From assembly GCA_022266195.1 (NCBI GenBank), contig WHVY01000002.1, positions 8,447,001 through 8,511,000 of the forward strand: a DNA stretch of 64,000 nucleotides, given 5' to 3'. The translations under genes were made by a program, and so were the position numbers. Of the stretch, positions 1 through 13,510 are shown one piece after another. Below the pieces are notes generated by a model. The model did not search any database and was not told the DNA's origin. It saw only the letters and a list, made by a program, of their open reading frames with translations. Position 1 is the first letter of the stretch. Every line of letters begins with the position of its first letter. This stretch comes from Tetranychus cinnabarinus (taxonomy: Eukaryota; Arthropoda; Arachnida; Trombidiformes; Tetranychidae).

Positions 1-3000
1 ATCTTGATAGTTTGCTAGATACATCCGTTTCTGTTTCTTCCGATCAATAATAATAATGTGCTTCAAGTGCTTTTTCCTTTTATTCAATGAATCTGAAATT
101 TGATCGCAATGAGTTTGCAAGTTTCATGAATCAAATTTCATTCAATAACCAAGAAAACCAAGAAAGGAATAAAAGGAAAGCTGAAAAGACAAAAAAAGAG
201 GAGAAAATAATTTCTCCCAATAACTTGTTCCAAGCATTTTTCTCTTTCATTATTTTCTATTATGTGACAAGATCCAACAATTTTCTTTGTTTATCTCATG
301 TAACTATCATTTTCGGCTTTTCATTCTGGTTAAATGTCTCTGCACCAATTAACCAAACAAAAATGTTGCATGATATTCATGAATAAACAGAAAATAATCG
401 ATTCAAAGAGAAGGGAAAATGTCTAACATGAAAATTGATATCAAATCTGTTGTATTGGCTCAAAACGCATTTCAGATTTACCTTGCATTCCTCACATCTT
501 AGTCCAGCGAATGGCCTTTTCACTCAAAGGTTGAGTAAATGATCGATCTCATGAACAACAGGAACACCAATTACCGTTGACTGTCCTTAGCAAATGGCCT
601 TCTTGGAACGATGGTTAAACACTAATTCAAATAGAAACACCGAGTTTTTCCAACACAAGAAGTATACTGAGTATCGACACGACTGAAGCCACGCTTTGAC
701 ACAATTGATTTAGAGAATCACAGAAATTAAGAGAACATTTTAATTGTCAGAAACTGTTAATTTACTAATTGTTTCAACTTGATCAAAAAGCACATTTAGG
801 ACAAAGAGTACATTCTTTGAATCAGGATTTTCTAATCAATATCTACAAAGGAAATGTAAGATTGTGAAGTTACATAAAAAAGCAAAGTAGCAACCGGGTT
901 GCTACACATTACCCTAAACAGTTAGCGGTCAATTTAAATACAATTATTGATGAATGTCTTCAATGTTTTCTTTTCAATAGAATATTGGAAAATCTCGAAA
1001 AGGTTGATTTTTTTTCTTATTTCATTGACTCTACAAAGGATTTCAACGTTGAAGCAAAAAGTATAATTTGGACGAAAAAAAAGTATTTTTTTACTGAATT
1101 TCCAAGTGACAGTTTTCACTGTGAAAAATGGAGTCAAAAATTGCAACTTTAAAGTTCAATTTAGCCATCAATTTGAATATCTCATTTGAAATGGTGACAA
1201 AGTCTCGAGTCTTTGCTTTGGTTGATGAAAGGAGAAATGATGAAACTCGAAATCAATGTATAATTATCACATTACTATTCATTTTCATGTTTTTCTTGGT
1301 CTTAATCATTATCCTTGCATCTTTTGAATCGTAAATTTTGAATAGTCAATTATATCTTTTCCATTGCATATTCACCGTCATTTCCATAAAGTTACACTTT
1401 CATGTTTAATCATCATCATCATCTCATAAAGAGCCTGAAACTTGAGAGAAGAAGAAAAAAATTGTGTCATTTGGGCAAAAGTAAAATCTCTTTTACCAAG
1501 ATTCAAAGTTAATTTGCTTTCAGGTTGTTTCATTTAATTGTCATCTTTCTTTAACCATTGTTGTGTAAACTTACATCTCTAATTATAAGCCAAAATAAAA
1601 GAGTCAAAACAGAAGAGAGAAAAAAAGAGAAGAAAGAAGATGATGGAAATCTGGAAAATCGCTGAAACTCAGTCTTTTTGCGTGTCTTGAAACTTCTTCA
1701 GGTGATCAAATTTTACCTTATTTATCCAAGATTATTGCCTTTTCTCCTTTTAAATTGCCAATTTATTTTCTTTATTAGATGAAAAGATTTTGTTAATTTT
1801 ATCCTCTTTAATCTAATTAATTGGCATCTCATGCAACTTTTGTAATTGATCAAGAATCAGATCTCATTAAAAATGTTCAACTTTTCCTCACCTTCAATCA
1901 GTTTCTGTAAACAATTAACAGAGATTCAGTCTAATGAAACAATATCAATCAACTGGTTGACTTTCCCACAACATTGATACACTTGAACAACCTTTAACCA
2001 CTCCTAATGACGCTAATTTACATTTAAAATTTAATCAAACTTTTTGTTTCAAAAGTTGAACCAGTTTCTGCAACTTTTTTGTCTCTTCATTTTTATCGAT
2101 ATTTGCTGGGAGTAAAAACTCCAAAACTTTGAGATTCTCATCTTGAAATAGAATCAATTCTCTCGATTGGCTGAAATCTGTTTCAATTTGGCAAAAGCAA
2201 TGAAAGGAAACTTGAAATCAATTTACATTTTGACCACATTATTGATCAAATTGGCGCAAAAATAATGTCAATTCAATTGGTTTGTTCAACATGAAAGTTT
2301 TTCAAGTAAATTCAATTTCCGTTTTTTTCTTCTTCTAGAGAATGGAAATTTAATTTTAAAATGAAATCATTTCACAGTTATTGGCACTTAATGGTGACCC
2401 TAAAGCAAATTGTTTCACTCGTTTAATGGGTTTCAGTGAATTAGAAGCGCATCGTGATTTGGAAACATTCAATTCATTTGGATGATTGAGATAAAGATTT
2501 TGATGATTACATTCATAATGTTTCCCGAGGTGATGATAAAAAATTGTCTCGTATTATACAGTTAATAATTTTCACTGCAAGCTAACAAAGCTCCAAATTG
2601 CTTTTCCAAGTTTTCATGAGAAAACTTTTTTTCTCTCTTCAAAACAAGAGACATTAAAATGATTGAACATGAAATGCTTGTTTTGCTCTCTTTTTTGCTG
2701 TTTACATGCATAACCATTTTGACATGAAAGTCAATGATATATCGACTTACCTGAACATGTTCATCTTGAACGTTCAACAGTCCATTTTGATAAACAATGA
2801 AGGTAAACAAGGACAAAGGTAAGAGGATGAAACTAAGTGTGAAAAGTGTGGATGAAATGGAATGAAGAGAAATGCAAAAAAGTACCATTCGTCATGTTTA
2901 ACATGATAAGGTGAAAATGAAAAGGTAAACAGAATAACCAGAAAAGGTGTAATTTTGTAACTGAACATCTTTTACATTCACATGAGAACTTGTCAATTTA

Positions 3001-6000
3001 TTTTGTCTCATTCAATGGAATCACAGTCGAGTGATATTGCAAGTGTAAATAAAGGTATAATATGATCAGGAAAGGTGATGAAGATGAGTGAAAAGTTGAT
3101 AAGAATGGAATGAGTAAAGCACGACAAAAAAGTAAACCATTATTCGTGAAACAATCCATGTGACTCAGGTAATAATCCATATTGATTTTGCCAAACTGAA
3201 GCCAAAATACTTTCATGCAAACACTTTTGATACAGACTAATGCAAGTCGAGAATTATTAACCTAAAAAGAAGTAGAAATTCATTTTGATATTTTTTCGCT
3301 TTTGATGCAAATAGTCATTTCGATTCAACAATTTTTCGCCTTCAAAAACCAGCGTCAGCTGAACCTTTCAAGTTCAAAATTTCAATATCATTAAACCTTT
3401 TCCTTCGAAGTTGTAAAAGTGTTCGATTGCTATTTTATATTTCAAGTTTCTGCATTCGTTCGATGGACAAAATTATTATGAAAAGACTTTTCACTGACTT
3501 GCAATTTTGGAGATTTGACAAGCTTCGAAATTCTCACGATTTCTTTATAAAGGACTTATCAGAATATAAGTTTATTAGAAGCCAAAAATTCGAGTTTCAA
3601 GGCTTTTGAGAATTGAAGTTCGACTATTTTGTCAGAACCTTGAGCAGGTTTTCATTTGCTGTGATAGTTTAGCGACTCGGATTGTTAGGAAGAAAACTCA
3701 TAATTTCGACTTTTTTGTTTTCTTTTTCTGATCAATCAATAATCTGAATTTCAACTGCATTTGCTTCGAAACTCTGGGAATATTAATTTGAATGCGAATC
3801 GAAGTGAGAAGATGTTTATAATGCACAATCAAGCTTCTGTTATCTGCATTGTTATTGATCGTGAAAGTTCTTACGCTATTTTCCTTCTCTACTTCCCGAG
3901 ACTGGCATCTTCATGTTGCATGAAACTTGTATTGAAAGTTGTGAGAAATTTGAATAATAATAATGAGTTATAATAAGCAACTCTATTCAACTATTGAATT
4001 ATGCTAATTTTATTCGCATCTCTTCATCAACTGTGCATGGATTGATGTGGCAACTAATTAGTTGGCTTGTTCATTTAGGCTAAGGTATTAGATGAACAAG
4101 AATGAAAGAAGATGATGATTATGATAAAAGAATGAGAAACAAACACACAACATAAGAACCATGATGAAGGTAAAAATAGAGTCATTTTATTGGTGAAAAA
4201 AAGAGAAAAGTTTAAATCTTAATAAATCTTTACCAATGGTGTGATGAATCCTAAGAGGCTTAAAAAGGCAGAAATAATGTCAATGAAGATAATGATGAGA
4301 GTTTTGTTGAGAAGAGAAACAAACGATTTTCCATCGAGACGAAGCTTCTATTTGCTTAGAGAAGCGCAAAAAGGCTGAAAATTATTCACTTTGAATCTTG
4401 ATTTGTCAGCAAGAAAAGCAAGCTTTAATTGAATAAAATTCAATTGCAAAGTTGAAATTAATAAACTGATTCCAAGTTTTGGAAAAATTTTACTTCTTTT
4501 CTTTGATAAATTCAACCAAAAAACGAAACAAAATGTAATTGATTAACTTTAATGTCAAGGGAATCTCTACTTGTTGTAACCTGTAAAAATAATAAGTCAC
4601 TATCAGTTGAAATGAACTGAACATTATTAATGCAAGTTGACAAAAAAGAAGGAAAAAAAGTTCTTATTCACCTGTTAAAACATGAAACTGTTTACCTTTA
4701 GGACATTCAACATGGAACAATATTTATTATTATCAATTTTCATGCTAATTTTCGTGACTCGAACACATTTGTAATTTGATTCGAGTTATTCATTTTCCTT
4801 CTCTCATTTGCCTTTGAAAACTTGTAATCAACTTTAATTTTGTGACATTTTTTACATCACTTGACAATTGATTTAATAAACTGAAGCAGCCTGTGTTTGA
4901 CCTGAAACTTGGAAAATGCAAATTGTAATAACCATGAAAAGCGAAGAAAAAAAAGTTCCTTTTGTTTTTGCAAAAGTTGATTCTCTGAGTGACAAAACAA
5001 TTATGAATTTATATCTTTACATGGAATCTGATTAACATTTTGTTTTTATTCAATTTTTCCATTTTCTTAACGAACTCAACTTTTCTTTTTAATTATTCCA
5101 ACTTTTTTCTTCAACTTGAACTTTTCAATCATTTTTTCTCTACAATTTCAATTCATCAAAAAGCTCTTCACATCTTTTCTTGCTGCAAGTTTGAATAAAA
5201 ACTATCATTCATTAACAACGAATTGAGTTGAGTTTTTTTTTCTTTCGAATTTTTAATTGGATGAAATCAAATGAAGAGTAAACACATTTTTTTGATGCTG
5301 ATAAAATGTTCTGATCTTTTTGCTCATTCCATTGTAATGTGCGAGTTTCATGATTAGACTTTTATTTCTCTTCTTATGAATACCATTTTTGTTATTATCA
5401 GTGTCAAAACTATTAACATTCTTAATGAAATGCACGAAATTGTCGATTACTGTTATTATCATTAATTGTATTCTTTTGTCTCCTTTCCCTTTTCCTGTTA
5501 ACTCCCTTTCATTTTCAACATGAATTATCATCTAAATGAATAAAATATTTTCTCTCTTTTTTACTCCACTTTTACGTTCACACAATAATCTATTATTAAC
5601 TAATTTTCATACATAGATTCACACCCAAATAGATTGAAAATTGTTCACTCATTAAACTCATTCCCTGTATAAATTCAACCAATAAGATTAAGGTAGTTGA
5701 AATATTAACTTAATTTGTGATCAGTGAAATGCGTCAGTTTGTTACTCTTTTGGTAACGCTAACAGAACAAAAAATTTACAAACCGCAAAAAAGTTCTTTT
5801 AGAATTTTAGATTTGAGTTTTCAAAAATCGATTGTTGAATTCTGTTGGGAATGGGAAAGGGAAACATCGATTACTCGATACTCGAGTCACAAACTTGCTA
5901 TGAGCTTGCCGTGAGTAAAGTACAGCATCAGTCATTTTCGTGTTATTGTACAGCGATCTTTGAAGTTCTGCCTTCAATTTTTCGACGCAGGTGGCAAATG

Positions 6001-7955
6001 TTTTATTTCGACTTTGCATTCCATAAGCTTTTTTGAAAGAACTTGTTTTACTAGCCAATCGAGTTTTCGACTTTTGAACTCGATTTTTTTATTCTGCAAA
6101 CCAGAAATTTGGAAATTTTGAGTAAATCTTGAAAAAGATTAAGGATGAAACGAGTTCAATTGAAGTTGCCAAAGTCATTAATTTTTAATGGTTAAGTAAA
6201 TTGCATGCACCATTAGATCCATTGAGTTTACTTTCCCGTGTTGTTTCCTATCGATAATATTTCCCTTTCCAAGCATCTATTACACAAACTTGGAGTTTGT
6301 TTTTGTCCATCATTTGATTCAACTTTTACTGAGAAATTAAATTGTTTCCAATGAGACTGAAATAAATGGTGAACCGTAGAAGCAACCAGACAAGTTAAAG
6401 TCTCCATCATGATTGAGTATTGTTGACAAAGAAAATGAACAAAATGTTTGCCGTTGATCAACTTGATGTTCATCCTTTTTTTTCATTGGCAATATTTAGA
6501 GCAAAATGTTTCATAATTTTTGATTGATACTCTTGTGAAGCGTAAAACGAGTAAAAACAGAAGCTCATTTCCCAAATGATTAAATATCATGAGGTTAACC
6601 ATCAAGAGGTGCATTTCAATATTTACCATGAACTATCGATTTCCATTAATGAACATGTGAACATACACACAAAAAAAAGAGTGAAACAATGTTGACCTCT
6701 TCAATCAGATTAATTCACTTATCATTCAGTAAATGTTGACAGGAAAAAGAGTCACGCAATAACTTTTGGTTGTTTCAATTTCATTGTAATTTCTTGTTCC
6801 ATTCCAAGTTGAACATGAATAAAAGAAAAAACTTTGCAACAATCTTGCAATTCTGGTGAAAATTGAAATTTTCCACTTTTCTCTTCTCTTTTCGTTCAAA
6901 ATTTATACTCTGCTTCCTGGCCAAAGTAAAGGCTAATCAAATCATTCATCCAACATTCATGAAACAATAAATACATTTATTAGTATTATCATTTTCACTA
7001 GAAACCATGATAGTCATGACTCTAGCAATGAAGATAATAACAATTCTAATGAAAGTCGAACCAAACTGAAACTGTATATTAATCCATATTAAGCTACAAG
7101 ATAGTTTTTTGTCCAACAATAATAGTGAATAATGATAACAATAATAGCATATAATAAAGGCTATCTTGAATTATCATCTTAATTTGGTCAACATGAGCAT
7201 ATGAATATGTATTTAGTGACCCAGGAGTTGAAGAAGCAAAAGAATGAGAAAAAAGCGGAAACTGATTCGATAAGAATAATGATTGAACAAGAATCTAAAT
7301 AATGGAATAGCAGAGTTGAAATTTCATTGAATGTTCGATTTGAAAATGGAGTTTGAAATTGCAATTGATTAGCTTTCATTTGATTATCTTTTACTTCTCA
7401 AATCAAGATGTGCTCAAGGCTTGAATAAACAATGAAAGTCTTGAGATTTTTTTCGCAGAAAAAAAAACTTCATCATTATCGTGTTCATTTGGATTGTGAT
7501 TGTTGGTGAAAAAAACAAGATAAATAAGCAAACAATCAAATTACAGTTTGCTTTTCTTGTTGCATCTGTTCAATCAGTTTTGTCAATTGAAGAGTCGAAA
7601 AATGGAAAAGATGAATCCCTTTACCTGGGAATATTCAATTCAGTGTTATCCATTGAAATTGAGAAAAGAAGAAAACATTCAATTCTTACCAATAATGTAT
7701 CACTTTGTAATATTATTTTCTCATTGGTGAAGTATTTGCAATGAAAATTGGGTAAAGAAGGGAAACTTCACTTTGAGTTAATATTTTATCACAATAATAG
7801 TAAACAGGGAGTTTTGATAACAATAATTTTATTAATGCCCAATGAAATTTTTGCTACCTTTATCAAGATGAAAAGCTTCCCTCAATTGACTCAACTCTTG
7901 AGATGAAAATTTCACAATTGAATTTAATGCAATAAGCGAACAAGAAAAAACAGGT

Positions 7956-7992
7956 AAAAATATATATAAATATATAAGAATATAAATATATT
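7956..7992. repeat. AT-rich low-complexity tract
   Basis: A run built from TATA/TAAATA units (tatatataaatatataagaa and its continuation). It is a simple AT microsatellite-like stretch with no other signal attached. Confidence 0.5.
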
Positions 7993-9065
7993 TCATTTTC
8001 TGTACTTTTTTCTTCTTCTTCTCATAACAACGAAATTGGAAAATGATAGAGAAAAATTCATCTTTTATCCTTATTTTTCTTCTTTTTTTTCAATAAAAAC
8101 TATTCAATTTTGATTCTTCAATTGAACCTCATCATATTCAGATGGGCATATAATAAGGAAACAAGAGCAACAACAAAATGCCACCCACTAGACATCACTG
8201 AACCAAAGATAAACATGAGAATTGAGAAAAATTCAATAAAAATATGTGATAAAGCCTTAACATATTAAGTATTTATTTATAAACCTTTGTACAAAGGTAA
8301 AGGAGAAAAGTTGTGTCGAGATTTTTTATCATTTGGCTTTCAAATTGTTAGGCCTTTTCTGCGTGAAAAGAGAAAAATCAGTGAACCTTACAATTTGAAG
8401 GTAACAAAAGTGTACCTTTTATATAAAAAGATTGGCAGCAATTGAAAAAAATACTGAAGAAGATGAAACAAACAGAAATTTGGTAAAATGGCTCCTCTGG
8501 GATTCTGAGTTTACTCCTGTCTGGTTACCTGATCTAGATAAGAACTTACTGTAAACAAATGGATAAAAATTATTCCCGAAAAACTCCAATAGTTTGATAA
8601 AAGAATCAACTGATCAGTTATATTGCAGACGGACTAAGTTTTACAAGAGATCTCGTGCTTTATATCCGTATTATCGAGGCTTTCTGCCCTTTTCAATTTG
8701 TAGCCTCCATAAACTTTATGCAATGTTTATTAGAATCGTATCAACTCTAGTCATTCCAAGCGTTAAAACTAGTAGTTTCAACTCATCTTCGAGTCTAATA
8801 AATTTTGTCACAATAATGCAAAATAACTTTTTGTTCATTAAACTTTAGTCAACCGACAACATTAATAGTTGAACTTTGAGTAATAATGTTCCTGCAATTG
8901 CAGCAAATTCAATAATAATCGATATTTTTCAACTATTTTATCGTTATGTTTCTCGATTAAATCGGAGCAAACTATTGAATCATTTACAACAATTTGAATG
9001 ATTTCATTTGTATGCTCATAAATTCCATTTTGTCCACACTCCGTCAATTTCCATGACTGTACTAA

Positions 9066-9310
9066 AAATGTTGTCGAATGTATAAGAGAGATGAACAGAG
9101 ATTGCCTACGAATCTCTGTTTTGGGCCTGAGTTTCGGAACTGCGTCTTTAATGGTCTTTTGGTAAGCTTCGACTTTGAAGATTGTTGTCTCACTGCATAT
9201 GCAGATGACTTGTCCTTACATGTCTTTTAGTAGGTCGTATTACAGAAAGCCCTGCAAAGGTTGAGTCAGTTCTCAATTACATTCCTATTTGCTTTCAAAA
9301 AGATGATTTT
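9066..9310 (+). mobile_element. Decayed LINE reverse-transcriptase fragment
   Basis: Frame +3 reads LPTNLCFGPEFRNCVFNGLL and then VSFDFEDCCLTAYADDLSL before a stop at 9228. The YADD at 9198-9209 is the reverse-transcriptase catalytic motif. The stretch before it resembles the conserved LINE block with the pattern G-x-P-Q-G-S, then G-P-x-L-W-N, but the PQGS core is mutated. After a probable one-base frameshift a further piece (QKALQRLSQFSITFLFAFKK) fits the segment that normally follows YADD. The TAYADDLSL context suggests an R1-like non-LTR clade. It is a dead remnant of about 80 residues, in the same orientation as the receptor gene. The family call rests on motif recognition only. Confidence 0.7.
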
Positions 9311-12300
9311 GATCGAAACAAGCTCGAGGACTGTTTCCAATGATTTTCAGTGACTATTTTGCCGATTTCAATTGCTATTTAAATCGAAGATTCAATGAAT
9401 TTTTCGTAAAAAACTGTGATTGATTACTTTTTCAGAAATCGAGAAACTCTGGTGAGTAAATCTTTTGCTCCTGGCAAACAGCGACTTTTACAAAAACCAT
9501 TTTGACCACAGAGAAACATTAGATTTAAACTGGACAAACGTTACTTTTCTTTAATAAGTATAAATTGAATAAAAAACTGACAGCCAGTCAAGTTTTAATC
9601 AAATGTTTTCTCCAATTTTTTCCATTTCTATTTTCACGTTCCTTCAACCTCTTTATTATCACTTGCAAGCTTACTTAGTGCCTCTGTTGGTCAACTTTCA
9701 TCAACTAAGCTTCCCTTTAAAGCATGTTCATGTTGTTAACCTTGTCAACTCCAATCGATTATAATGTTGGATGGTTCAAGACTATAATAAATCAAATAGT
9801 TAAATCTTGTTTGTAACTTTCATTAAGCTTTCACCCAACTTTGTATCACAAACAAAAAATTGTGTAAATAAAACAATGTCCAAACGAAACACTTTTCATT
9901 CTCACAAATTCCGTTTGACTGGCCATTAATTTTTCTGGTTAAATGCAATTCATGAAAGTTTATTATCCAATGCATTTGAGATTGTCTGATTAGTCCAGTC
10001 TTTCCTAACCAGTTTAACCCAAACCTGATGAATGGTTAAACTGCAAGTAAATTGAAACATTTTGCCAATAAATTGATTTAAGGTCACTAATTCAATATTA
10101 GCAAAACGTTTACTGTACTTTTAATCATCGTCAATTGTCAATAAAATATTTAAATCTATTTTACTTGCAATTACAATCACAAAGGATTAATTATGTGAAA
10201 ACCTTTTCGTGTAAAGCGAACGACTTTTTTTTCTTCATCTTCTTGCTTGTCATCTAATAAGGTTGACTTTAAGGATCAAGCCATTTGTTGCAAGATAAAT
10301 AAGAAGTAAACAGGGAAAAGCGAATGAAGATGAAGAGAAAAAATAAGCTTTTCATTCATGGGAATGAGAAGGGAAGGGAAAAGGATAAATCAATAAGGAA
10401 TGACCAGAATGCTAATTACATCTTCATCTTGACCATTCAACTGCCGTCCAACAACTAAATTGTTATTCTCCATCTTATTCCAACTCTTTCACACTTATGT
10501 CTCAATCTGACATTTATTTTCTTTCACTTCCCTGTTAAACCTGAAAACACTTTTACGTGAAACAACTTTCATCTCAAGATAATCTCTTGTTTATCGCAAT
10601 GTTTATTCATTCTTGCCTCACTGACGTTCAAACGAAGCTAAGAAATACAAATTTCTTGATCAATTTCGAAATCTAAGCAACCAAAGAAAAAAAAGAATTC
10701 GGTTCTTGAAAAACTTCATTAGAAGTTTAAATCTTTTCTAAATATATATTCTTGCCTCATGAGCCGCACGTTCTTAGTGTTGTCTGGAAAAGTGGTCTGG
10801 AACAAAACTTTTCGAGAAAAAAAACTTTCATTGACAGGGATTTTCTTATGAAATTTTCCGTTGGAATTTTTTTGAAAAATTTTTCTCTTTTTCTGTAAAA
10901 AAAGCTTTAATTCTAACTTGAGCCTGCCTTTTGCTTTGGACAGTTCGGGTTGATTAATGATTCACTCATGTTTATCATTTAATCTTGATGTTTGATCAAC
11001 AAATAGCATGTAAATTGACCCATTGGTCAGCATGTTAAGTGAACCTTGAACAAGACTTGCAAAAAAAGTGTCAATCACACAGCATCTTGAGACTGACAAT
11101 GAATAGATGGAAACTGTGAAACCTGTTTAACCAAACAAACCCAAAAGTCTAACCGTTAAACATCAAATCAATCAATTTTGTTTTACCTGACTGATGATGT
11201 GATTGGCAAAAGACGTACAACTGGTCGATTCAAAGAAGTCGAGTTTACGTGTTTTCCATTTCACCAAACTCTCAACATGATAATCACAGAACTTTTTCCT
11301 TTCCTTTCAAGAGCAACAAATGAGACTGAACCCGAAAAGCGCATAAAAAAGTTTAACATTTCAAATGTTTAAACAAATGGTAATGACAATGAAAGAAAAA
11401 GTGGAAAATAAAAAAGTCAACAAATGTCATTTACTGATGGATTCAGTTTCAATGGAAATCATGAAGCCAAGGAAATGACCTTCACTCTGTTTCCATTCTT
11501 CATTCATAACAATCACTTTTTTCATGTTTCATCATTTTCTTTGATCTTCTTCTTCTTCTTTTCCGTTTTTTTGCTTTCCCTTCAAATGGACAGATTATTG
11601 AAATGCCAAGAGCAAGCATTTCACATTTGAAAAGCAAGGAAAATCTTGAAGCTCTTTCAGGGGAAAAAGTTGAAGACAAGAAAAAAAATTTGACGAAAAA
11701 AATGAAAAATAAAAACTGAAGAAAACAAAAGAAAAGCGAAATTCGTTGCTTGTTTTTTCTTCTCTTCCATCAAAGTTACAATTTAAGGTTTTTTTTGGCC
11801 TTTTGTTTGTTTGTGTATCAAGTTGAAATGAACCACAGACAGAAAAAAAAGTGAATGTTCAAAGAAAATCGATAAAAGAAAATATCATAAAATAATATTT
11901 GTGTCTGTTGAAAGAAGAAATGAAAAGGAAACTCAAAAAGTCTCCAAAGTAAAAACACGATTCAACCCAAATCTTTATGGTTATCCTTTATTGTCTTTAA
12001 CTTATAGGAATATGATTTACAGCATTCCCAACCTTTTCCCTATCCAATAACATGGTGAGCTTACAAAAGGCTCAATTGTTAAAAGTTTATTGATGTTGCA
12101 AGAAGAAAAAGTGTGCGCATCGAAAGCAAAAAATGTGCCACTTTTATCCTCATCATTGCAATATCACAGTTTAATCACATCAACTCTGTTTACCTTTTAT
12201 CATTCCCAGACTCACTCCCAGTTTATATTGTTATCTTGTGGAGTTAACTTTATTTTTCCAGTTAACTAGAAAACTATTTTCTCCTTTTCTCCCAACTTGG

Positions 12301-13374
12301 AAGAGTGACAATAAAAAATGATCATGATATCATGGTAAACATGAAATATATTGAATAGTTGACCTTTGGTGGTCTCGACTATTCGAAAGCTCAAAGGTCA
12401 AGTTTTTTCCATTTCAAAAAGTAAAAATTCTCACAGAAAATTGCTGTTCTTTGGAAATGAACAAAAAAACTTGACCCCAGTTCAAATGTTGTTTACACTC
12501 AAATCGATGATTAATGCTTTGATATTTTGATTTTTCGAACTTTTGTTTTGTCGAATTTTTGTCAATAAAAAATCAAATTGTCGTTAAAATCGTTTTTTTC
12601 TGTTTCTCTTTTCAATCGGTTCAGTCTTGATTTGCTTATCGAACATTTAATCGAATTGATTTGAAAAGTTTATCAAAAAGTAATTTCATCCAAAATGTTC
12701 TTAACGACCAATAAATGTTTAACTAGCGAACTAAAAATACCAACTTTTGTCGAAGGGAAAAGTTTATTTCTCTTGTGTTTTCTTTTCTCTATTCAACATT
12801 GGGAATTTTGGCGCAACTTCTTTTCTCTTTAATCATTATTCAATGTTATGAACTTTTAAACTCACTAAAGATTCCAATATGAATAGAGACTGAAAGAGTA
12901 CAAAAACTGGCTCAAAGTTGCTCAACAGGGAAACTTTCATTAGATTTTTTCCATTTTTTTATTCTCACTTGGTTAACAATATCAATTAGCAAAACAAATT
13001 TTCATTGAAACCAGACTAATACGTTAATCAGTTTGAAACATTCGTTTCCCTCTTTTCCCTGTGCAAGACTTTTCACCATGAATGGAGCTTGTTTGGGTTT
13101 CCATTGAAGAGTCGAGTTGTTCCATATTCAGTCTGAAAATTGAAATTGATTGAAGTTGCATGGCTGTAGTAATGATTTATTTCGCATGTTACATGGGAGA
13201 AAAAAATGAAAGAAAAAAAAGACTAAAGAATGACATTCTTTTCAAGATGAACATTTGCCAAAGAATAGAATTTGGAAAAAGAAATTTTCTACTCTTTCCT
13301 TCTCTCTAAATCAATTCAATTATGAACAAAAAGACGGCCAAAAAACTAATTTGTTTTTTTTCTTCATTTTACAG

Positions 13375-13510
13375 ACTTCTGCAGGCAAAGAGGAAAAATC
13401 GTATGAAATTCAAGTTATGAATTTGACAAAAAATAATTTCGTTGAACTAAAAAAGGAAATCTTCTCGAATGCTCATTTAATTAATCTTCAGAGGATATTT
13501 TTAAGAAAAG
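13375..13510 (+). CDS. Kekkon-like exon: first visible LRR
   Basis: Acceptor TTTTACAG ends at 13374 and the donor gtttgt starts at 13511. The exon starts in phase 0 and ends with one spare base. It encodes residues 1-45, including the LRR core EIQVMNLTKNNFVELKKEIF and LINLQRIFLRK. In Kekkon proteins this block directly follows the LRRNT cap, so the missing upstream exon should end in phase 0 with the cysteine-rich cap. Confidence 0.8.

Larger units (their letters stand above)
1..13374. other. Gene-poor 5' flank or first intron of the Kekkon-like gene
   Basis: I see no supported exon in this stretch. The open frames are short, rich in Phe/Ser/Lys/Asn as expected from AT-rich non-coding DNA, and match no family. 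The receptor gene starting at 13375 must have at least one more 5' exon (signal peptide and LRRNT cap), but I could not find a convincing cysteine-rich exon here, so it may lie beyond the left edge. The only recognisable item is a decayed LINE fragment near 9.1-9.3 kb. Confidence 0.5.
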
